Below are positions 57,018-64,000 of a stretch of 64,000 nt of DNA, in pieces. The DNA comes from Aselliscus stoliczkanus. Lineage: Eukaryota > Chordata > Mammalia > Chiroptera > Hipposideridae. The DNA lies in the NCBI GenBank assembly GCA_033961575.1, contig CM066737.1, positions 60,842,771 through 60,906,770 on the forward strand, in the 5' to 3' direction. The notes beneath the pieces are model-generated. The model was not told where the DNA came from. It made no database searches and worked only from the letters and a program-made list of their open reading frames with translations. Positions within the stretch are counted from its first letter, which is position 1. Each line of letters begins with the position of its first letter. Both the position numbers and the translations under genes were made by a program.

Positions 57018-57690
57018 ATGCCAATACATATGCTCCTATCTATAATCACTTTAAATGTGAATGGGCTAAATGTTCCAATCAAAAGACAGAGAGTGGCTGA
57101 GGGGATAAGAAAACAGGATCCATGTATATGCTGTCTACAAGAGAGTCATCTCAGATCAAAAGACACACACAGACTGAAAGGAAAAGGATGGAATAAGATA
57201 TTTCATGCAATTGGAAATGAGAAAAAAAGCTGGAGTAGCAATACTTATTTTGGACAAAACGGACTTTAAAATGAAGATTACAATAAAAGACAAAGACACA
57301 TAATAATAATGGGATCAATTCAACAAGAGGACTTAACCCTAGTAAACATCTGTGCACCCAACATAGGAGCTCCTAAACATATAAAACAGATTTTGACAGA
57401 CATACAGACAGAGATCAACAGTAACACTATCATAGTAGGGGACTTCAACACCCTGCTATCATCAATGGACAGATCCTCCAGAGAGAAAAATCAACAAGGA
57501 AACAGTGGCCTTAAATGACACTTTAGACCAGGATTCAATTGATATTTTTAGAGCATTTCACCCCAAAGCAACAGAATATACATTCTTCTCAAGTGCACGT
57601 GGTACATTTTCCAAGATAGACCACATGGTAGGCCACGAAACAAGTCTCAGTAAATTTAAGAAGATTGAAATCATATCATGCAGATATAGA
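57018..57690 (+). pseudogene. L1 ORF2 endonuclease domain remnant, copy 2
   Basis: Frames 57018-57269, 57309-57518 and 57505-57711 together cover the endonuclease: LLSIITLNVNGLNVP (with the early Asn), CCLQESHL (catalytic Glu), IIVGDFNTLLSSMDR (Asp and Asn) and GTFSKIDHMVGHETS. Frameshifts lie between. It stops at KIEIIS, just before the expected Ser-Asp-His of the active site, and runs into the 3' UTR at about 57685. Reported in separate pieces. Confidence 0.88.
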
Positions 57691-57934
57691 GGAAAAACTG
57701 ATGGTTGCTAGCAGAGAAGGGGTGGGGATGAGGGAGAAGGGCAAGGGATTAGACAGCACAAATTGGAAAGGCAGTTCTGGGAATATAATTAATAATGTTG
57801 TGAATATTTTGTGGGGTGTCAGATGGTAGCATGTTTTGTTGGGGAGAGCACTTCAGGGATGAGGTAGAGGCTTGATTGCTGTGTTGTACACCTGAAGCTG
57901 ATGTTGTATAGTATTGTATGTTAACTGTGATTGA

Positions 57935-57935
<1 letters not shown>

Positions 57936-57992
<57 letters not shown>
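57936..57992. repeat. (TA)n microsatellite in L1 3' UTR
   Basis: About 55 bp of TA with one CA interruption, in the same 3' UTR position as the TA runs at 5131 and 25457. Confidence 0.95.
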
Positions 57993-58157
57993 TCACAGGA
58001 TGTGGAGTACAGTGTGGGAGTGGGATCAGAGGAATTGTAATAGATATGTATGATATGGGGGGAGTGAGGCATCGGATTGGGGGAGGGGGTTGTCACTTTG
58101 AGGGGTAAAATATATAACTTGCACTGTGTTGTAAAAAATTAATTAATTAAAAAAGAA

Positions 58158-58562
58158 AAGAAAATGATGGCTAAAAAGACTCAATAATAGGCCGGCTGAG
58201 TGGCTCAGTTGGTCAAGAGCTCGCTCAAGAGTGTGAGCTGATATCTGAGCAACAACAGTTCGATGCCCAGCCTGAGCTGAGTAGCCGTTGGGTTGCCAAC
58301 AGGTGGCAGGATGGCTCAGCTAAAAAAAAAAAAAAAAGACTCAAAAATGTCAAGATGTCATTTCTTCCCAACTTGATCTGTGAATTCAATGCAATCCGAA
58401 TTTAAATCCCAGAAAATTATTGACAAACTGATTCTAAAGTTTACATGGAGAGGCAATGCCCCAGAATAGCCAACACAATATTGAAAGAGATCAAAGTTGA
58501 AAGACTAACACTATGCAAATTCAAGACTTATTGTAAAGCTACAGCAATAAAGACAATGAAGT
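58158..58562 (+). mobile_element. L1 ORF2 fragment downstream of RT, split by a SINE
   Basis: After 58345 the text reads as ORF2 just past the reverse transcriptase ('gtcatttcttcccaacttgatctgtgaattcaatgc', 'aaagtttacatggagaggcaatgcccc', 'aactattgtaaagctacagcaataaagac' with small changes). A type C SINE interrupts the left end. Ends near 58562 without a 3' UTR. Confidence 0.85.
58190..58332 (+). mobile_element. Short tRNA-derived SINE (type C)
   Basis: 'ggccggctgagtggctcagttggtcaagagctcg', 'gttcgatgcc', 'ttgccaacaggtggcaggatggctcagct' and an A tail. Duplication aaaaagactcaa at 58173-58184 and 58333-58344 (14 of 16 if extended). Same plan as 26511-26653. Confidence 0.92.
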
Positions 58563-58574
58563 ATGATGTTGTTA

Positions 58575-58860
58575 TTCAGTCAGTCATTCAAAAAATATTT
58601 ATTCATTCATTTGTATCTATGTAAAAAAAAATCCTTACTGTTCAGGGAATTATATTCTAGTCGTAGGAAGAGGACGTTACCAAAATATCATATTTGAAAA
58701 CAGGCCTGAATATTTTAATGTTCCATGCTAACTTCATGACATAGATAGGTCTGAACATAATCCTTGTCCCCAAGAATTTATAATTCTGTAAGGAGGAAAC
58801 TATTGAACACATAACTGTAGTACAAGGTCAAGTAGACTAACTTTGGGAGATGGCATAATA
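58575..58860 (+). repeat. Possible ancient repeat
   Basis: 'tcagtcattcaaaaaatatttattcattcatttg', 'ccttactgttcagggaattatattctag' have the flavour of the old repeat at 2780 and 45540. Low confidence. Confidence 0.35.
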
Positions 58861-58867
58861 CAAGGGT

Positions 58868-59098
58868 CAAACACATTAGCCATACAGACAGGTTTGGGAT
58901 TATAGCCCCAGCTTTGCTATTTCCTAGCTATGCATTGGTGAACTAGCTACTTATCTCCTCTAAGTCTCAGTTTCTCCATTTGTAAAATAAGGATAAAATT
59001 AGTTTCTATCATGTATGAATATTAAGAGGAGTAAATTAAATAAAGCATTTAAGTGTGTAGTTTAGTGAACAGCACATTATTTTTAGTAGGTATTACTA
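58868..59098 (+). repeat. MIR SINE, nearly full length
   Basis: Ordered MIR words: 'caggtttgggattatagccccagctttgctatttcctagctatg', 'taagtctcagtttctccatttgtaaaataaggataaaa', 'tgtatgaatattaagaggagtaaatta', 'aacagcacattatttttagtaggtatta'. Confidence 0.85.
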
Positions 59099-59099
59099 T

Positions 59100-59487
59100 C
59101 AAGATACATAGACACAATTTCATATTGAGTTCAAAGGACAGAGAGCTCACATCAGGTTATGAAGATGATGTAAATCTTTATAAAGGAGGTAACATTTATT
59201 ATGAATCTGCCTTTTCTTCTTCTGATCCCTGAAACCTGTCTCACCGATGAGCTCCATCTTCAAGCATAGGCCTGTTCCAGTTCCTGGGCCAATACCAACA
59301 GGTACAGGAAGTATATCAGTGATCTCATTCTCACCAACTCAACATTTGAAAATAATTCTTCCCAACCTTGGAATCTAGTAGCCCAATTATAGCTAACACC
59401 TTCCCCCACTTCCTATTACTTTTGTGCACATTTGGTCAGGGTCTAACTGAAAGTGTATGTGGGAATATTTAAAAATAATGGGTTATA
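59100..59487. other. Unassigned intergenic DNA
   Basis: Nothing recognisable. Confidence 0.45.
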
Positions 59488-59488
59488 T

Positions 59489-59957
59489 GGCGAGCCGAGT
59501 GGCTCAGTTGGCTAAGAGTTGGCTTAGAGTGCGTGCTCTGAGCAATGGGGCCGCCGGTTCGATTCCCACATGGGCCAGTGAACGCTGCGCCCTAGCTGAG
59601 CTGCCGCTGAGCTGCCAACAGGTGGCAAGTGTCTCAGCTGGTGTAACAACAAGATTGCCTGTTCAATGGTGGGCTATGCCCACCTGCAACTAAAGACTGA
59701 ACTCGGCACCTCGAGCTGAGCTGCTGCCTGAATGGTTCAGTGGATAGAGCGTGCACTCTTAACAACAAGGCTGCTGTGTTCGACTTCCGCATGGGATGGT
59801 GGCTACTCCCACCCACAACTAAGATTGAACACAGTACCTTGAACTTAGAGGCCAGGAGCTGCTGATGGGAAGCCAGATGGCGACTGGCGCCCTCCACAAC
59901 AAAGATTGAAGAACAACAACTTGGCTGCTCCCCTCCCCAATTCCCCAAAAAAATCTT
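59489..59957 (+). mobile_element. Long two-headed tRNA-derived SINE (type D, T+ class)
   Basis: About 470 bp. First head 'cgagccgagtggctcagttgg' to 'gttcgattccc', then 'ctgccgctgagctgccaacaggtggcaag', then a second head-like unit 'gctgcctgaatggttcagtggatagagcg..ttcgacttcc', then 'ctcccctccccaattccccaaaaaaatctt'. Two tRNA-like units in one element. A TA microsatellite has grown from its tail and hides any target duplication. Confidence 0.9.
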
Positions 59958-59975
59958 GAAAAAATTAAATTAAAT

Positions 59976-59977
<2 letters not shown>

Positions 59978-60033
<56 letters not shown>
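59978..60033. repeat. (TA)n microsatellite at SINE tail
   Basis: About 27 TA units directly after the 'ttaaattaaattaaa' tail of the type D SINE. Confidence 0.95.
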
Positions 60034-60038
<5 letters not shown>

Positions 60039-60875
60039 AGTCATAGAAATTGCCCCATCTTTCTGTAAAAACTGATGAACTGATGCTGCCAAATACCTTA
60101 ATGTAGAAATGCTAAAAGGCTTGAATAGGAGCAAAGCAATGGAAAAATATGGTCTTGTTTATATTATGAAAGCTAACCTGGTTTGTTTGTTTTTCCAGGA
60201 GTGAAAAGATAAAACTACACCAAAGGGCACAGTGTAAGTTAGACTTTTATAATTTATTTTATCATGTAAATTCAAAAGATAATTATTATAAACACCACAT
60301 TTTCTCACAGTAGAAATGATGGAAGTGCCATAAGGGAGATGTTGAATACTGAAAAGGAAGAAACTGAATAATCTATTTCTAAATGCTAACAGCTTTAGAG
60401 GACTATGAGGAAAAGTAAGAACTGTAAAAACAGATCATAGATCTGTGTTGCAATCATCCTAGTGTAGAATTGTTGAGCTGGAATTATGTCTTACAGCCTT
60501 TGACCCTCCTTGCTGTTTTTAATTTTAAAAAATAGACAATGAAATCAGAATTCTATGTGCTATCATCCCTCTCTCACACCTGGTCCTTTTCTTGAGATAA
60601 GCTTCGACCTCATCTATGAGGCAGGACTGAAATTTATTTTTGGACTCCTTACCCCTCCTCTCTACATGCGCTCTCCCACTTTCAGTAACTCTACTCTTTG
60701 CCAGTATTTAGCATGTATTTGTACATTCTGAGTTAACAATTAAGAGCAAAACAGATCTGCTATCTCCATAGCTTTATCATAATAAGTTCCCTAAGAACGA
60801 AGAACATATCTTGTATGTCTGTGTATTCTGCACAAAGCCTGTGTCATATAGCAAGTGTTTAACAATTTTTATAGC
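60034..60875. other. Unassigned intergenic DNA
   Basis: Nothing recognisable; no frame of note. Confidence 0.45.
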
Positions 60876-60892
60876 TTCATTTCTAATATTTT

Positions 60893-61111
60893 ACTTCAAT
60901 TCCATATCTACCAAATGCTTACTCCATGCAAAACATTCTTCTAAATACTCACATTGTTTCACTACTACATCAACAACCCCATGAGGTAGGTTACTGCATA
61001 ATTTTTATTTCATTCAGCTGAAAGAGGCCAAACAGCTACTGAATTTTGCAGATATGATTTAAATCTGTCTGTTCACTATGAAGTCCCAACTCTTAACTGC
61101 TAAACTCTACT
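60893..61111 (-). repeat. MIR SINE, antisense
   Basis: 'ccaaatgcttactccatgcaaaacattcttctaaatactcac', 'caacaaccccatgaggtaggttactg', 'gaaagaggccaaacagct', 'ctcttaactgctaaactctactc' follow the MIR reverse complement. The following SINE is inserted at its end. Confidence 0.8.
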
Positions 61112-61126
61112 CCCAATGCTCATTTT

Positions 61127-61229
61127 ATTTTTTTTGAGGGCAGTGTCACTGGCCCTCATATGTGGGACCCGAACCGGGGACGCTGGCTTCCAAAGCCAGC
61201 TCTTAACCAGTGCGCCACTGGGCTGGCCC
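61127..61229 (-). mobile_element. Short tRNA-derived SINE (type A), antisense
   Basis: 'gagggcagtgtcactggccc', 'gggacccgaaccgggg', 'cttccaaagccagc', ends 'gccactgggctggcc'. A perfect 15-bp duplication, cccaatgctcatttt, at 61112-61126 and 61230-61244. Confidence 0.96.
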
Positions 61230-61244
61230 CCCAATGCTCATTTT

Positions 61245-61835
61245 TAACACTCTATTATTACCGACATAATGTTGTGAATTAGTTTAGCATATTATATTTT
61301 CCCCAAATATTTGCATTTTATAAGACAGAATGCAGGAGCATATAAACTGAAGAAATCAATCTCTAATAACGGACTTTTTCAGACAAAAACTATAGGAGGA
61401 ATTGAGGTAATATTTTTCCAGTAGTTTTCCACATGTTTGTCAAGCTGCATCATTCTGGTATTTGCCCACAAATGGTTAGTAAAAGTAAAGAAGTCTTAGG
61501 TATCTGGTTAAAGTAGAGATGAGAACAAAACTTGACAATGGCAGGACATTATAAAATAATCCATTTTAATATAAAATTCATATGTGCCCTGCTTCCCATA
61601 CCTTGAAGTAATTTTTTGGTCTCACAGTTTCTTTTGTATCCTTCTGGAAATTTGTATGTCTATATAAAATGGGATCAACACAATAGGATCAAATTACACA
61701 CTGTTTCCTGTACCTATTAAAGGGGTGAATTATATTAATGCTTTCTAATATTAAACTTTATTGAATTCCAAGAAAGAACCCTGAAGGATCTTTGTGTATT
61801 ATTCATTACATGTAGATTCTATTTGCCAATATTAT
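61245..61835. other. Unassigned intergenic DNA
   Basis: Nothing recognisable. Confidence 0.45.
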
Positions 61836-61850
61836 CTGTAGAATCCTTTT

Positions 61851-61952
61851 CTTTTTTTTGAGGGAAGTGTCACTGGCCCTCAGATGTGGGACCCGAACCG
61901 GGGCTGCTGGCTTCTGAAGCCAAAGCTTAACCACCGTGCCACTCAGCTGGGC
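61851..61952 (-). mobile_element. Short tRNA-derived SINE (type A), antisense
   Basis: 'gagggaagtgtcactggccc', 'gggacccgaaccggggc', ends 'ccactcagctgggc'. Duplication ctgtagaatcctt (61836-61848) against ctgtagaattctt (61953-61965), one mismatch. Confidence 0.93.
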
Positions 61953-61965
61953 CTGTAGAATTCTT

Positions 61966-62463
61966 GTATCCATATACATAAATGAGATCATAGTTTTCTT
62001 TCAGAGGCTATTTTTGTAAGATTTCAAGTCAAAGCTACGTTGACTTTGTATCTAGAGTTTAGAAGCTTCCTCTTCCTGTGCTCAGAAATGGCTGAAATAC
62101 TTTCAGAATGAATTATTTTTTGAATGTTTGAGTGAAATTACCTTATAAAGCTCTTTGAAACTGGTTTGTTTTGGGGGAAAGCCCTAGCTCTTCAGTAATA
62201 CTAGATTTTTTTCAATGGCAATTGGTTTATTTCATTTTTTTAAAAAAATCTCATCTGAAGCAAATTTATAGTAATTTATATTTCATAGAAAATCATCTAT
62301 TTCATCCAGATTTTAAAATTTATTTGTGCAAGTTTGAGAAAAGTAATCTCGTATAATTATTTTTATTTCTCCATATCTGTGATAATTTTCCCTTTTTTCA
62401 TTTCTAATTGTGTTTGTGCTTTCTCCCTTTCTCCTTGATTAGATTAGCTAGTGGTTTATTTTC
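61966..62463. other. Unassigned intergenic DNA
   Basis: Nothing recognisable; T-rich towards the right. Confidence 0.45.
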
Positions 62464-62477
62464 TCATTATTTTTTGA

Positions 62478-62887
62478 AAAATATTTTATTGGGGAATTGG
62501 TGTAAAGGGAACAGTGTTGAGGAACCAGGGAAGGGAAACAGCCAAGTTGTTGTCCTTCAGTCTTAGTTGTGGAGGGTGCAGCTAGCTCAGTTCCACGTCC
62601 AGTTGCCATCCAACCGTCCGTGGACAGCTGGAGGCCACTTAGTTCAAGGTGCCGTGTTCAACCTTAGTTGTGGGTGAGTGTAGCCCACCATCCCATGCTG
62701 GAGTCAAATAGACAACATTGTTGTTAGGAGCATGTGCTCTCACCAGCTGAGCCATCCTGCCACCTGTTGGCAGCTCAGTGGCAGCTCAGCTCGTACTCAG
62801 CTCACTGGCCCATGTGGGAATTGAACTGGCGACCCTGTTGCTCAGGGCTCATGCCCTTTACAAACTGAGCCACTCATTCAGCCCTTA
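62478..62887 (-). mobile_element. Long two-headed tRNA-derived SINE (type D), antisense
   Basis: Minus strand: head 'aagggctgaatgagtggctcag', B box-like 'gttcaattccc', 'ctgccaacaggtggcaggatggctcagct', second head-like unit with 'gcacatgctcctaac', then 'cccaataaaatatt'. The duplication tcatta(T)nga is at 62464-62477 and 62888-62900 with one T difference. The usual TCTTT after AATAAA has changed to TATTT. Confidence 0.9.
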
Positions 62888-62922
62888 TCATTATTTTTGA
62901 GATGACTGTTTATACACATATA

Positions 62923-63053
62923 CCAGGGGTGCCCCAAAAAATGTATACTCATGACTTGTATTCATCTTTTGTTATTGGTATATATTGAGTATTACAATTT
63001 TAATACAGTTTTTTCCTTTCTTAAAATGTGTATACATTTTTTGGCACCCTGTG
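62923..63053. mobile_element. Mariner-type miniature inverted-repeat element, copy 2 (131 bp)
   Basis: Same as 21765-21898 by eye at about 90%: 'ggggtgccccaaaaaatgtata', 'cttgtattcatcttttgttattggtatata', 'ttttaatacagtttttt', 'gtatacattttttggcaccc'. TA on each side (62921-62922 and 63054-63055). Confidence 0.88.
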
Positions 63054-63055
63054 TA

Positions 63056-64000
63056 TACAGATGTTTTTCAAAATAGTACACTTACATTAATATATATAGC
63101 CCTTATAAGACCTCTAAGAGGTAAATACTACTTTTATTTCTCACTAAAAATTTATTATTTAATAGAAAGAAATAAGGAGTGCATAAGTAATTAAAGGACT
63201 GTTATAGGATAGAATGTAACAAGTGCTATAAAGTACATATATTGTACCTAGGAAGGAGAGAGTACATCTGGAAAGAAAAGCAGCTCAGGGAAATCTCCAC
63301 AGTGGAGATGTCACTTCAAGTGGCCCTTAACGGTCAGGTAGAGTTTAGAAAAAAATTGTCTCTGTATATTAGTCCTTATCAGTCAGGATTATCTTTTTTT
63401 AATGATAGAATCTCAAAAGCTTAAAAAATAATCATTTATTTGCTCTTATTACTATATAAAAAACAAGCTTCACTCATTGCTGAAACTCAGGGGATCAAAT
63501 GATGGACATTAGACTATCTCAGTGTATTATCCTTGCTTTTATTTATGTTAGCATCATTTTCAGCAGGTGGCCCTGGCAGCTTTAAATTTACATCATAACA
63601 TCTTTCTACTTCCAGAGGAAAGTGAGGATGAATGAAACTCTCAACCATCCCAGTGTAAGTGTCAGGATGAAATTTCATTGGTCTGGATTATATCTTATAC
63701 TTACCTTTGAACAAATCACTGTGGCCAGAGAAATATAGCACCCTTATTAGTCAAACATGGGCTATATACTGAATTCTAAAGGTGAAAGTAGAGGTGGTAA
63801 CATTAGCAGTCAAAAAACAGAATATCCATTACCAGGAGTAATTGGAAACTTAGTAGAGAAATAAATGACCCCATATAGTGCAATGTTGGATGAGTTGTTT
63901 AACATATCTGAAATTGAATTTTCTCATCTAAAAAAGAAAATGATATAACTAACATGAAGTCATTGTAAGTATAAAATTTTATGTTGTGTATAAAGCTTCA
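63056..64000. other. Unassigned intergenic DNA to the window end
   Basis: No gene, RNA or repeat I can name. Short frames only (up to 69 residues). Confidence 0.45.

Larger units (their letters stand above)
55730..58150 (+). mobile_element. Half-L1-like nonautonomous element, copy 2
   Basis: Begins at 'aggctgatcactgagacccg', the same 5' UTR text as copy 1 but truncated by about 57 bp. ORF1 remnant 56095-56960, endonuclease part 57018 to about 57685, then a full-length 3' UTR to 'gttgtaaaaaattaattaatt'. No reverse transcriptase. 3' UTR words ('ttgtacacctgaagctgatgttgtatag', 'ttgtcactttgaggggtaaaa') match the antisense L1 at 25.3 kb. No clear target duplication. Confidence 0.88.

Overview
This 64 kb window is intergenic mammalian DNA, made mostly of interspersed repeats. 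I found no host protein-coding gene, no functional RNA gene and no CRISPR array. Nearly every open reading frame is short, antisense to a repeat, or a remnant of a transposon protein. Ancient MIR, L2, MER5-like and MLT1 repeats mark it as eutherian. The L1 3' ends are of the type I know from laurasiatherian genomes. The abundant tRNA-derived SINEs (heads like 'ggccggctgagtggc', long forms ending in AATAAA plus TCTTTT) and the mariner-type miniature elements point to a bat, most likely a rhinolophoid. Mammal is near certain; bat is an inference from repeat families.

Layout. 0-7.6 kb: an L1 3' end, then several SINEs in sequence I cannot assign. 7.6-13.4 kb: an L1 3' end, then a decayed endogenous retrovirus with two LTR-like ends and pol remnants, interrupted by a SINE and by a solo MLT1 LTR with perfect 5-bp target duplications. 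13.4-14.1 kb: an old antisense L1. 14-25 kb: repeat-poor DNA with MIR, L2, MER5-like pieces, a 134-bp mariner-type miniature element, microsatellites and a diverged local duplication. 25.3-27.1 kb: an L1 insertion with a textbook 5' inversion. 27-33.7 kb: SINE, MIR, hAT, a 624-bp antisense LTR and an 80-bp palindromic miniature element. 33.7-37.3 kb: internally deleted L1 copies with a duplicated 3' UTR unit. 37-47 kb: mostly unassigned DNA plus a 1.4 kb L2. 47.1-48.2 kb: an MLT1 LTR broken by a SINE and by a deleted mariner transposon. 50.7-58.6 kb: an L1 graveyard. 58.6-64 kb: MIR, SINEs and a second copy of the mariner-type miniature element.

The most interesting objects are two neighbouring L1 derivatives (53.57-55.59 and 55.73-58.15 kb). 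Each keeps ORF1 and most of the ORF2 endonuclease, lacks the reverse transcriptase, and joins the 3' UTR at the same point. They look like a non-autonomous 'half-L1' lineage. The SINEs form two parallel pairs, in each of which a short A-tailed element equals the head of a long element that carries AATAAA plus a Pol III terminator. Fifteen or more insertions have readable target-site duplications, so much of the insertion history can be ordered from the sequence alone.
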